Source: an uncultured Ruminococcus sp.
GTDB taxonomy: Bacteria > Bacillota > Clostridia > Lachnospirales > Lachnospiraceae
NCBI GenBank assembly: GCA_900553885.1
Contig: USFD01000067.1
Coordinates: 1-17,816, forward strand
Reading direction: 5' to 3'
Length of the DNA: 17,816 nt
Shown: positions 6,205-15,800 of the stretch, piece after piece
How the letters are laid out: every line of letters begins with the position of its first letter
How positions within the stretch are numbered: the stretch's first letter is position 1
The notes under the pieces: model-generated
What the model saw: the letters and a program-made list of their open reading frames with translations, nothing else
Database searches by the model: none
Told to the model about the DNA's origin: nothing
Program-made: the position numbers and the translations under genes

Positions 6205-6918
6205 TCAATGATTTTTGTTAACAATTCTGGTCTCGTATTTTCCTGTCTCTATATCAATATAGCGAACGAAAAGGGATACTTTGTTCTCTTCGTTCAGGCT
6301 GTTCCACAGAAGCTCTGTAAAGCTGTCCATATCATCCGGAATGGCGATCCGCTTCGGTTCTCCTTCAAAACTGGGGAGGGGATCTCCGTCACACATATAA
6401 GTGTGGATGAAACGGCCCTCGCCTGCAGAAGGATTTTCATAGGCGAATGTATATCTGATGCATCCTTCCGGTCTTCCGTTGTCGCTTTTCAGAATGGACA
6501 TGGCGAAATTGTAAGTGCCGTTTTCGATATGCATAATTCCAGAAATACGCGGGGTATAGTTCGGTCCGTCCGGCTCAAACTCACGGCTGCGCAGAGACTG
6601 TTCAAATGTAAGCTGTTTGTCCATTCCCTCATAAATGGTGTCCGTCTGATCACCGTTCGTGACAATCGTCTTATTGCCCAGCACCCGCACCGGCGCGTAG
6701 ATAATCAGACTGGGATCCGTAAGCTTGGACGGATCGAATGCCTGTGTGCGGATTCCCTCTCCGTCCTCCACAAAAATACGGTTGCGGCTGTTCTCGCTGC
6801 GTCCCATGATAAAATATGCAGTGACCGCTTTCCTGCCATCCGGTGTTCTGCCGATAATGATCCCTCTTCCGGGATAGGAATTATTCCTTAACTCTTCTTC
6901 AATAGACAGCATTTTCAT
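6205..6918 (-). CDS. purO: PurO-type IMP cyclohydrolase
   Basis: The 237-residue protein resembles the archaeal-type IMP cyclohydrolase family (PurO, PF07826, Ntn-hydrolase-like fold), which closes FAICAR to IMP. The N-terminus SYPGRGIIIGRTPDG (14-28), the IMGRSENSRNRIF motif (37-49), the NYTPRISG segment (120-127) and IRYTFAYENP (154-163) are what I recognise of the family. Placement directly before a stand-alone AICAR transformylase strongly supports this role. The start at 6918 is chosen from the AAAGGAG ten bases upstream and from homology; the frame stays open upstream to 7017 inside the transporter gene. The ATG follows the transporter stop by one base, suggesting coupled translation. 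Enzymatic activity of bacterial members is inferred from the family. Confidence 0.88.
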   Translation of the reverse strand: MKMLSIEEELRNNSYPGRGIIIGRTPDGRKAVTAYFIMGRSENSRNRIFVEDGEGIRTQAFDPSKLTDPSLIIYAPVRVLGNKTIVTNGDQTDTIYEGMDKQLTFEQSLRSREFEPDGPNYTPRISGIMHIENGTYNFAMSILKSDNGRPEGCIRYTFAYENPSAGEGRFIHTYMCDGDPLPSFEGEPKRIAIPDDMDSFTELLWNSLNEENKVSLFVRYIDIETGKYETRIVNKNH

Positions 6919-6919
6919 T

Positions 6920-8320
6920 TTACTGTGTCTCCTTTCCGTTCTTCTCTTCTTCCGTTTCGCGCCGCTTTTTCTTTCCGCCGGCGGAATCTTCGTCCTCTTC
7001 TTCCGGCTTCGGCTCAATCTGCAGCTTCACTCTGGTAATACGGTTATCTTTCACTTCCATTACAGTAAATACAAGATTGTCCTCCCTGATGATATCCCGG
7101 TCCTCTTTTGCCGGAATATGTCCCAGCTGTTCGATCAGATAACCGGAAAGCGTATCATAATTTTCCGTTTCCAGCTTCAGTCCCAGTTCTTCATTCAGAT
7201 CTTCGATCAGAATTCCGCCATCCAGGATGTATTCTGCCTCGCTGACCGCCTCGATCTCAGGAACGACTTCCTCATATTCTTCATTTATATCGCCCATGAT
7301 TTCCTCAACAAGATCTTCGATTGTCACAATCCCGGAAAAGCCGCCGTACTCATCTACCAGAATAGCCATATGGTGCCGTTCCGACTGCATGGTACGGAAC
7401 AGTTCATCCGCTTCTTTTGTCTCAGGTACAAAAAACGGCTTGTGCAGCATCTCCCGGATGTTTATCTCATCAAGGCCGGATTTTCTCAGTTCAATCATCA
7501 CGTCTTTTACGTGAAGCACGCCGATAATATTGTCAATACTCTCTTCATAAACCGGGATTCTGTTGTGTCTTGTTTCCAGGATTTCATCAATCAGCTCGTT
7601 GAAAGGTTCATTGATATCAATCGTCACTACGTCACGTCTGGGAACCATGACCTCTCTGGCCGTTCTGTCGTCAAAGGCAAACACCGAATCGATCATTTCC
7701 CGTTCCTCATCGTCAAAAGCACCGCTTTCATTTCCCATCTTGAGAAGGGCTTTGATCTCCTCCTCTGTTACCGCTTCTTCCTGATCCTCGGTCTTCATTC
7801 CCAGAAGTCTGAGCACCAGTTTCGTAGATACGGAAAGCAGTTTAATAAATGGTGAAAGGATAATGGAAACGTAGTGAATGGGCATTACTGTCATCATACA
7901 GAACGACTCTGCCTTCTGAAGAGCAATCCGTTTCGGCACAAGCTCGCCGAATACCAGGTTGAAAAACATCAGAACAAGCGTCACTCCGTTGTGCGCGATC
8001 TGTTGGCTGTACGGGATGCTGAATCCCCTCATCCACTCTGCCAGCACCGGCGATATGCCTGCCGCCGCAGACGCCGATGAATAGAATCCCGCGAATGTAA
8101 TAGCTATCTGAATCGTAGAAAGAAACTTTGTAGAATCATCAAAAAGCTTCTCGATCACCTTCGCCTTTTTGTTGCCTTCCTGCGCAAGACTTCGGATCCG
8201 GTTCTTATTCACCGATACAACCGCCATCTCCGCGCCGGCAAAAAAAGCATTCATAAGAGTAAAAAACAATAAAAGCAGCAAATCAAATAAAATTGAGTTC
8301 CCCCCAGGGTCTGCGTCCAT
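6920..8320 (-). CDS. CNNM/HlyC-CorC family membrane protein with CBS domains
   Basis: A 466-residue membrane protein. The DUF21/CNNM domain has membrane segments at about 10-30, 65-90, 110-128 and 145-170, with FFAGAEMAVVSVNKNRI (26-42) and GELVPKRIAL (125-134). A CBS pair spans about 218-340 (REVMVPRRDVVTID, RIPVYEE, DEYGGFSGIVTIEDLVEEIM). A CorC_HlyC domain (about 355-435) and a highly charged tail (438-466) follow. Such proteins are linked to magnesium efflux or homeostasis, and in some species to other ions; the old name 'hemolysin' is misleading. TAGGAGGAG precedes the ATG and partly lies in a hairpin (8333-8355). The purO ATG follows the stop by one base. The ion transported cannot be told from the sequence. 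Confidence 0.92.
   Translation of the reverse strand: MDADPGGNSILFDLLLLLFFTLMNAFFAGAEMAVVSVNKNRIRSLAQEGNKKAKVIEKLFDDSTKFLSTIQIAITFAGFYSSASAAAGISPVLAEWMRGFSIPYSQQIAHNGVTLVLMFFNLVFGELVPKRIALQKAESFCMMTVMPIHYVSIILSPFIKLLSVSTKLVLRLLGMKTEDQEEAVTEEEIKALLKMGNESGAFDDEEREMIDSVFAFDDRTAREVMVPRRDVVTIDINEPFNELIDEILETRHNRIPVYEESIDNIIGVLHVKDVMIELRKSGLDEINIREMLHKPFFVPETKEADELFRTMQSERHHMAILVDEYGGFSGIVTIEDLVEEIMGDINEEYEEVVPEIEAVSEAEYILDGGILIEDLNEELGLKLETENYDTLSGYLIEQLGHIPAKEDRDIIREDNLVFTVMEVKDNRITRVKLQIEPKPEEEDEDSAGGKKKRRETEEEKNGKETQ
6929..6935 (-). promoter_or_regulatory. Ribosome binding site fixing the purO start
   Basis: AAAGGAG, ten bases before the ATG at 6918 and inside the 3' end of the transporter gene. 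It rules against the longer frame to 7017, whose extra 33 residues are Lys/Arg-rich and only mirror the transporter's charged tail in another frame. Confidence 0.75.
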
Positions 8321-8332
8321 AAAAAATAACTC

Positions 8333-8355
8333 CTCCTAAATAAAATATTCAGGAG
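8333..8355 (-). other. Hairpin covering part of the transporter Shine-Dalgarno
   Basis: Minus-strand CTCCTGAATA and TATTTAGGAG pair over ten positions (one G-U) around the loop TTT. The 3' arm contains AGGAG of the AGGAGGAG ribosome binding site. It could lower translation of read-through transcripts coming from the CarD gene. Confidence 0.55.
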
Positions 8356-8356
8356 A

Positions 8357-8385
8357 AGTATATCATGCACTCAGTTTTTTCGCAA
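8357..8385 (-). promoter_or_regulatory. Candidate promoter for the transporter-purO-AICAR transformylase-tsaE run
   Basis: Minus-strand -35 TTGCGA (8380-8385, four of six), a 17-base spacer and -10 TATACT (8357-8362, five of six). It overlaps the CarD gene's 3' end. The predicted start (about 8350) falls inside the 5' arm of the downstream hairpin. Confidence 0.55.
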
Positions 8386-8862
8386 TACATGTTCCTCAAT
8401 AAACTGTGTCATCTGTCCCGCCGGAATTCCAAGAGCAAAAGAAAATTCACTGTACAGCGCATGTTCGAGAAGCATCTGATATTTCCGGTCCACACTGGTA
8501 ATACTGCCCCTGCTCTTAGTTCTCTTGTATGTTGTCTTAAGCACTTTCACCCAGTTTTCCGGACAATAATCTGCAATACAGTCTTTGTACTCCTGTTCCC
8601 GCAGTTTCTCGTTTTTCACCTTCAGCACTTCGATATCCGGCATCCGGTCGATCAGCTTTAATGCCTCTTCCCTGCTGACAGGCTTCCTGATATTTGACTC
8701 ATCATCCGTAGGCACATATGCGCGGTCTCTCTCGTCTTCCACTGACTGAAGTGTGTAGTACTTTTTCTTTCTGTCGGCAAAAGAAAAATCAAGCGTGCCG
8801 ATATCTTCCACTTTGTACAGCCCTCTGCATTTGTAAACAACCGCATCTCCTCTACTGAGCAT
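8371..8862 (-). CDS. CarD/CdnL family RNA polymerase-binding regulator
   Basis: A 163-residue protein with an N-terminal RNA polymerase interaction domain (about 1-57: GDAVVYKCRGLYKVEDIG, then KKYYTLQSV and RAYVPTD). It resembles the RNAP-binding module of transcription-repair coupling factor. The C-terminal part (about 62-160) is helical and carries REEALKLIDRMPDIEV, as in CarD/CdnL proteins that bind near the promoter -10 fork and stabilise open complexes. The start at 8862 has AAAGGAGG six bases upstream and gives the canonical N-terminus; the in-frame ATG at 8886 lacks a site. Its promoter is probably at 8925-8936. Which genes it controls is unknown. Some Actinobacteria and clostridia have carD next to ispD; here ispD is on the same strand but eight genes away. 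Confidence 0.9.
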   Translation of the reverse strand: MLSRGDAVVYKCRGLYKVEDIGTLDFSFADRKKKYYTLQSVEDERDRAYVPTDDESNIRKPVSREEALKLIDRMPDIEVLKVKNEKLREQEYKDCIADYCPENWVKVLKTTYKRTKSRGSITSVDRKYQMLLEHALYSEFSFALGIPAGQMTQFIEEHVLRKN

Positions 8863-8868
8863 CCAATT

Positions 8869-8876
8869 CCTCCTTT
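8869..8876 (-). promoter_or_regulatory. Ribosome binding site fixing the carD start
   Basis: AAAGGAGG, six bases before the ATG at 8862. It lies between that ATG and the in-frame upstream ATG (8886), so the shorter form is the likely product. Confidence 0.8.
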
Positions 8877-8924
8877 CCAAGAACACTCTTCTCCATCCAT
8901 TTCTGATCTGATTATTGATCTGAT

Positions 8925-8936
8925 AGTATAAGTATA
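8925..8936 (-). promoter_or_regulatory. Candidate promoter region of the CarD gene
   Basis: Two adjacent minus-strand TATACT hexamers form a double -10 candidate about 63-75 bases before the CarD ATG. TTGTAC lies upstream, but 15 bases from the first -10, so the -35 assignment is weak. The gene-free stretch 8863-9097 also has a second possible -10 (TAAAAT near 8994-8999) and two copies of ATATTCACA 62 bases apart (8989-8997 and 9051-9059). Confidence 0.4.
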
Positions 8937-9097
8937 GCCAAAGAAAGACCGGTACAACGCTGTAACGGCCTTTTTCTGCGGTCTCACTGTGAATATTTTA
9001 ACACAATTCCGGCCAAAATGTAAGATAATTTGACTTTTTTTGCGCACTTTTGTGAATATCTCCCAATTGTCCCCTGTATTTTTTTGTTTATTTTCCA

Positions 9098-9125
9098 AAG
9101 AAAAACCAGCCCCTCAGGGCTGGTT
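9098..9125 (-). terminator. Rho-independent terminator of xpt
   Basis: A nine-pair perfect stem AACCAGCCC/GGGCTGGTT with loop TGAG (9104-9125), followed on the minus strand by TTTCTTT. It lies four bases after the xpt stop and separates xpt from the CarD gene. Confidence 0.9.
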
Positions 9126-9129
9126 CCGC

Positions 9130-9801
9130 TCAGTCAAGTGTTGCGCTTCTGCACACGCAGTCTTCCGGTTTAATAACACGGTCTGCCGTCTTATCTTTCT
9201 CTCCGTTTTGCCCGCAGTCTTTCTGAGGCCGGAATTCTATATGGCCGCTTGCAGCATCCATGCCGTCTACTATCGCCAGAGACTCCAGCTGAAATCCCAG
9301 ATTCCTGATGATCCTTCCGCCGGACTGGAATCCCTTTTCTATGGCAATTCCGATTCCCTCAACCGTCGCTCCCGCAGACTGAACAATCTGAATCAGTCCC
9401 TGAAGAGCACATCCGTTAGCCAGAAAATCATCAATGATCAGCACATGATCTTCCGGTGTAAGGAACTTTTTGGCCACAATAACATGATTAATACATTTAT
9501 GCGTAAATGATTCTACTTCCGCAACATACATTTCTCCGTCCAGATTAATGCTCTGCGATTTCTTGGCAAATACAACCGGCACATTGAAATGCTGGGCTGC
9601 AATACAGGCGATTCCGATTCCCGATGCTTCAATGGTAAGAATTTTATTAATCGGCTTTCCCGCAAATCTGCGTTTAAACTCTGCGCCCATCTCATTCAGC
9701 AGTCCGATATCCATCTGATGATTCAGAAAGCTGTCCACTTTAAGCACGTTTCCTTCTTTTACGACTCCGTCTCTTACAATTCGCTCTTCCAGAAAATTCA
9801 T
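9130..9801 (-). CDS. xpt: Xanthine phosphoribosyltransferase
   Basis: A purine-salvage enzyme in the cytosol that converts xanthine and PRPP to XMP. Features of the Xpt family are the N-terminus MNFLEERIVRDG, FLNHQMD (25-31), LTIEASGIGIACIAA (55-69) and the PRPP motif VLIIDDFLANG (120-130). IAIEKGFQSGG (152-162) contains the lysine expected to contact the purine. The core ends near residue 192; a hydrophilic tail of about 30 residues with three cysteines (DCGQ...EDCVCRS) is longer than the 194-residue Bacillus subtilis enzyme. GAAGGAG sits just before the ATG. The gene lies 69 bases after the surface glycosidase stop; this leader is too short for a purine riboswitch with its expression platform. 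Its own promoter is not obvious. Confidence 0.95.
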   Translation of the reverse strand: MNFLEERIVRDGVVKEGNVLKVDSFLNHQMDIGLLNEMGAEFKRRFAGKPINKILTIEASGIGIACIAAQHFNVPVVFAKKSQSINLDGEMYVAEVESFTHKCINHVIVAKKFLTPEDHVLIIDDFLANGCALQGLIQIVQSAGATVEGIGIAIEKGFQSGGRIIRNLGFQLESLAIVDGMDAASGHIEFRPQKDCGQNGEKDKTADRVIKPEDCVCRSATLD

Positions 9802-9817
9802 CTTTCTCCTTCTTCCC

Positions 9818-9848
9818 GCCGACAGAGGGTATCTCTCCCTCCGCCGGC
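9818..9848 (-). other. Twelve-pair hairpin between the glycosidase gene and xpt
   Basis: Minus-strand GCCGGCGGAGGG pairs with CCCTCTGTCGGC (two G-U pairs) around the loop AGAGATA. It lies 22 bases past the glycosidase stop and 16 bases before the xpt ATG. No U-tract follows, so it is not a standard terminator. It may stabilise or process a glycosidase-xpt read-through transcript. Confidence 0.6.
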
Positions 9849-9870
9849 ATTTTCTCCTATATCCGACGGA

Positions 9871-12800
9871 TTACATGCTCCGTCTTTTTCTGTAAATCAC
9901 CCACATTGCCGCCAGCGCCGTCAGCATTGCAGCTGCTGCCGCCGGTACCGGTGTGGTATCACCTGTCTGTACTGCTCCCTGATCTTTCGCATCTTCATCC
10001 TGCCGGCCCGCTGCTCCGGACGGCTCTGTCGGAAGAGTGCTTCCGGCTGTCAGGCCCCTCACTGCATCCTGCAGATCACTGTAAGCACGGCTTACTTCCT
10101 CCTGCGTTGCATCCGGATCGCCCAGCACTGCCTCTGCCGCTTTCAGCGCATCTCTGTATGCCTGGTAACTTGCGTCAGTATAGGTTCCCTGTTCAATATT
10201 TTTGCTGGAGTCATACAGATCCTGCAGTTTATCCTTATTTACGGCCGGCTGTTCCGGATTCTGCGGAAGATCCGGATCCTCCGGCTTCTCAGGATCTTCC
10301 GGTTCCTGAGGTTTCTCAGGTTCTTCCGGCTTCTCCTCCAGCGCGTCTGCAGCTGCCTTTAACGCATTTGCCGCCTCATCCACATCTGTCTGGCCGGCAT
10401 TCTCATCTGTAAGGACTTCAGCCGCTCTTTCCAGAGCATCCTGCAGTGCCGCATAGCTTTCCTCTGTATAATTGCCCTTCTCCGTTTCTCTGTACTGATT
10501 GTACAGCTTCTGCAGTTCATCTTTCGAAACTTCCACATCCGGTTTCTTTTCCAGGCCTTCTACCGCCTCCTGAAGTGCGGCAAGGACATCCGCCACCTCT
10601 TTCAGCGTTGCATCCCCGTCGCCAAGCACCGCTTCTGCCGCCGCAAATGCCTCTTCATAAGCTGCATAGCTTTCTTCTGTGTACGCATCCTCTGTATAGC
10701 CGGCATGTTCCGCGCAGTAATCTCTCAGTTCCGCTATGGAGACGAGATTCTGCAGCGCTGTCTGCAGCGCATTGTACGCCGCGTCTACAGCATCCTGGGA
10801 AGCGGGACTGCCAAGCTGGGCGGAAGCGGTATCCAGTGCCGTCTGTACGTCTGCATAACTTCCCGCAGTATAATCTTCTGCCTTCAGTGCGTTTGCCTGA
10901 TTTACAGCTTCCTGCAGCTCTCCCAGATCAATCGCCGGCGCGGACGGCATGCCGCATACCGCGATCCAGCTTAAAATCGGATCGTTATTATCCGCTTTCT
11001 TCACCGTAAGTGTAACAACGGTCTCTTTGTCCAGCGTAATGGTTCCGGAAGCATATCTCTCCTGACTGCTTACCGCGTCAAAATCACAGAGCTTTGTCTG
11101 CGCCCCTCCGTCCAGGGAACAGAACACATCCATCTGCCGTCCCATATTCCACCATCCGGTGCAGCCCAGCAGGATTGTGTGCTCGCCTGCCGGAAGTGTT
11201 ACCTGGTAGGTAATATCCTTATTGCCGCGCGCCCACCAGCCGCCGGTATACGGATTATAGATGCTGCTCTGGCTGTATCCGGTAATATCTGCCGAATTAT
11301 CTGTTCCTGCAATGCTTGTATAGCCCCATGTATTGTCATCCGTCTTTTGCTGATCCGCCGCATCCGTATTCAGGAGTCCGCTGCTTAACTTTTTCACATT
11401 TTCCCATGTGGCCGACTCAGGATTGTTGCTGTCAATCATATACTCGATATTTTCCGGAATAATCTGTACATTTGCCGTTGCATCAACCGTACTTCCTTCC
11501 ACTGATCCGGTAACAGTAACAATGCTGAACGGATTTCCTTCGAAAGATACGCCGTCAAGATTCCACGTCACCGCTCTCTGAATCTCTTCACTTCCGGTAT
11601 CGATTGTCACCGTATCCGGAAGCTCCGGTGTCTCGCCCATGTATGTCGCTGTATTTACTTCCTCCGGGGAAGCATATGCCGCCAGAATTCTCTGGTACTC
11701 TTCCTTCGTCACACGGATCGGCGTGCCGTGGCGCGCTCTGGACGGCATCTTATATGTTGTATCCGGTCTGCTGAATGCTCCGCCGGAGAGGTCGTCCGTT
11801 ACAAGCGGATAATAACCGCCGCCGCCATAGTTATCTACAAGCAGACAGTACTGCCGGCCGGCCGCCTGATCTTCCTGATTGAATTTAAAGATCGTCGGTC
11901 CCTCAACCCACTGATTTGCATTCAGCGAATCCGAAGGGATGTGTGTCCATTGACCCAGCAGCGTCTTTGATCTTTCAACAAACACCGTCTTGGTAAGTGC
12001 TCCGAGATCATTGGTTGCTCCGCCTTCATTCTTTGTATACCGGTAATAGTAACCGTCGTCTCCCTGAATGATTGTAGTATCAATACTGGATTCATCATAG
12101 TCAATGAAAACTTCCGGCTCTGTAAATGTATAGAAATCCCGCGTCTTTGCGTAGTAAACTCTCTGTTTTGCGTATCCATCGTCTGCAGTCTTGGAAGCCC
12201 AGTATACAACGTATTCTCCGGTCAGCGGATCATAGGCTGCCTCCGGCGCCCAGGTACATCCGGCTTCAATATCCGCGGATACTTCCACCATTCTCTGATC
12301 GGACCAGTTTACAAGGTCTGTGGATTCCCATACCATCAGAGACTGGCTTCCATTCGTCTGGGCTGCGCCCCATCCGTTTCCGCCGTTGATCTTCAGATCC
12401 GTGGCGATCAGATAGAACTTGTCTCCCTCCGGGGAACGGATAATAAACGGATCACGCACACCCTTTTCTCCAAGGGTTGAGGTAAGAACCGGTTTGTTGT
12501 TATTCAGGTCATCCCAGTTCAGGCCGTCCTGGCTGGACGCGAAGTAGATCTGCTCTCCGTCTGCATATCCCTCGCCTGCAAAGTAAGCGAAGAAATAATC
12601 TGTATAATCGGAATCTTCTATCTTTTTCGGAGCCGCTTTCACATTCAGAATGAACTCTTTTGTTCTTGTCTCTTCTTTATAAGTAAGGGTTGCCGTCACT
12701 TTTACTTCTGTATCCTCGGCAGGCCTTGTCACAACACCGGCCGGCATCGGATCATAGCCCTGCACGGCATGGGCTTCTACATCTACAATCTCCGGATGAT

Positions 12801-15800
12801 CCGTAGTCCATGTAACCTGAACTCCGTTTTCCGTCTGTTCCGGAAGGGTAATATTGCCTCTTATGTCATCCTGATCCGGTATATCAAGCGACGCTTCCGC
12901 CTCATTCAGAATCCTGTCAATATCCTCGCCCTTGACCGTCAGTGTAAAGGAAGCTGTCTTTTCTTCGCCATAGCAGGTATAAGAAACGGATACGTTCACC
13001 GTCTCATCTGCTTCAGGCGCGGTTACCTTTCCATCTTCTGCAATGGAGCTGTTCTCCGGAATATCCCATGTCAGGTTCACACCATCCACACTTGCCGGGA
13101 ATGCCACATCTCCGATAATATCATCTGCAGAAGCATTTCCACTGAGAAGAGCTTCCTGGATATCCGCCAGGAGCATGTTCTGTTTCTCCGCTGCTGACGG
13201 CACTGCGGACGCCACTGTCTCCGCGTCCAGCGCGGTATCCCAGATCCTGATGTCTGCCACATTGGCAATCAGCTTTCTGTCCGGACTGTACAGGGACTGT
13301 CCGATATAGCCCAGAATATCGCCGTCCGGGATCACACCGGATACGTCTTTTCCATGTTCCAGGACAGATACTTCCACTCCGTCCATATACAGGGTAAGGG
13401 TTGAGCCGTCAGACACAAGTGTAATAGCTGTGTATCCGCCGCCCAGCCGCTGATCCGGCACCGGCATTCTTGACTCGCCGCCCTGCGCCTCATTGCCGGT
13501 TTTAACCGCTCCGAGCACTGTGCCGTTGTAGCTGCCCTGTGCGGAGTTTGCGCTTACAAAGATATAATCTCCGATATTGCCTGCGCCCCATTCTCCGATT
13601 CCGTCGCCGAAGCACCATACCCAGTTGTCGGATGTGGTCGGAGCGCTGACTAATGCCTGTACAGTAAAGGAAGATGCGTCGTCAACAACGCCGGAAGGAA
13701 TTGTAGCATACTGTTCATTATTGAACTGGAGAACCTCTTCCTCTCCGTATACTGCGAAATCGTCATCCTCTGTATTGTACAGTACCGCATCATTGCCGTT
13801 GCCGGAAATATCCTTCAATGCCGTTCCATCATGGGACATGTCGTAATGAGCGGCCAGAGCGGAATCCGCTTCCGACACCGGCTCGTATACCTTCAGTTCA
13901 GACAGGTTGCAGTTGCCGCTTTCTGTCTGAGCGTACCGGATATACCGGAAGGTATGCTCTGTTGTATTGAAATCCGTATAATATACAAATGTATCCGTAT
14001 TCTGCGCAGGAACTGAATCGATGGTGTAAAGGGGCGTCCAGTCCTCTCCGTCATTGGATCCGTAGATCGTGGCTCCCACACACCTGTCCGCGTAACCGTT
14101 TCTCGGCGCATAGCCGACTGCCGCGATATTCTTTTCCTCTCCCAGATCGAATACAACATATCCTGACAGAACTCCGTCAAAATATGTGCTGTAGTTATTA
14201 TCTATTACATTGGTTACACCGTTGGTCTGATCACCGTTCCACGGAGTACTTCCTGTTACCTGGTCCGCGGTTACAGGTATCTGCTTCACATCAGATGCAT
14301 CCATACCTGCATCTTCCCGGATGCCGCTTACTCCTTCAATAATATATGTAGTAATGGAGTTCGCCTTTACAGATGCGGTAAACCCGTTGTTCTGTGTATC
14401 TGCCGCAATATTATCAGACTTCGTAACATCCGCCCATTTTTCTCCGTCAGCCATGGAACCGCTTGTACGGATTGCTGTAATATCCGTTCCCATTGTCTCG
14501 AAACCGGACAGATCGAATTTCCATGTCTTGTCGGAATCCGAAGGATTCATTACCACAACAACAGCTTTCTGCCCCTCCGGATCGTAAGCCGCAAGCGTAT
14601 TTTCCCGGTTTGTTCCGATAATTGTATAGCCCGGACGGATATACCTTGACAGCTGGCCGAAGCCGTAATATTTCATTGTAACCTCAATGTTCTCCTTATC
14701 ATGATCCGCATAAGCCAGTCCCCAGTATCCGCCGTTCAGATTTACCGCGTCATACAGATCATCCATGGATGCAAAATCGTTGGCGCTGTCCGGCCAGAGC
14801 GTGTCTTTTGTCTTGCTGTCGGAATGCATATCAATAGCGTTCCACAGAATCCAGGCAGAAGCACCGAGACCGTTTACGTCCGTCATCATTCTCTGGGCCA
14901 GGCCAAGAGCAGCTGTCATCTCCCCTGCGTTTGTTCCTGCAGCAAAGGTACCGTCCACCTCTGACATCCAGAGATTCTTTCCTTCACTTTCTGCAAGGCT
15001 TTTCAGTCCTGCACGGTCCGAACCGCCGTATGTATGGGTATCAATGCGGTCCACAATCTGTTTTGCCTCGTCAGACAGGGCATTGTAGGACCGGATCTGC
15101 GTATCAATACTTGTCTCGTCCGTTCCGGATATAAGAATGTCGATTCCTTTTTCTTCTAGCTCTGCATTCAGCGCCTCAATTATTCTCGACTGGGATTCCC
15201 CCTGGTCAAAATGGCATCCTTCCTGCTTGTTGCTGTAGGCGCCCCAGTAATTAGTATACGGCTCGTTCATAGGCGTCGTACTCTGGAAGGTAATGACTCC
15301 TTCATCGTTCCAGTGTTCAATTACATCCGCCATATAAGCTGCGAACGCATTTACAGAATCAGCCCTCAGGTTATCTGTATTTGCGTTTACATTTCCTGAG
15401 CTGCAGCCGCTTACTGTCATGAAATACGGCGGGGAATTTGAAAAGGCCTCTGCAATAAATTCCTCTCCGCTGGCTTCTGCCGCCGCCTTGAGAACATTCA
15501 TCTGATTCTCGTCTGCATCCCAGTCGTAATTCCATGCGTACCCGCAGTCTTCGTCAGCTCTTGCGAAATTGTCTTCATACCACTGGATGGAGTGCTGGTC
15601 CGTATCAATCTTTGTCACATCCACGGCATATCCGGGGACTGCTGAATCAGACCGGATAATATGTGCCGCATGAGTGAACTCGTCCTCTGCCGGAACAACT
15701 CCTTCGTCGCCGGAGCTGATCACTGCCATCTTTACAAAATCCAGCGTCCAGTCTCCCACTCCGCCGATATCAACCGTATTATCCCCGGCGTTCAGCTCCA

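Noticed and set aside
7118..7855. 245-codon open frame on the plus strand
   Set aside because: It is antisense to the CBS-domain part of the transporter gene and has no recognisable motif.
8658..9098. 146-codon minus-strand frame overlapping the start of the CarD gene
   Set aside because: It overlaps the well-supported CarD coding region in another frame and runs through its promoter region; composition is not protein-like.
9802..9870. Guanine/xanthine riboswitch upstream of xpt
   Set aside because: Only 69 bases are available and the conserved purine-riboswitch core is not seen; the single hairpin there is unrelated.
10044..10932. CRISPR-like or DNA-level tandem repeats
   Set aside because: The repetition is at protein level (four FIVAR repeats of about 60 residues); nucleotide identity between units is low and spacing is by domain.
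9589..11009. Long plus-strand open frames opposite the FIVAR region
   Set aside because: They reflect the repetitive, Ala/Glu-rich minus-strand coding sequence. Their products are Ser/Leu/Pro/Arg-rich shadows.
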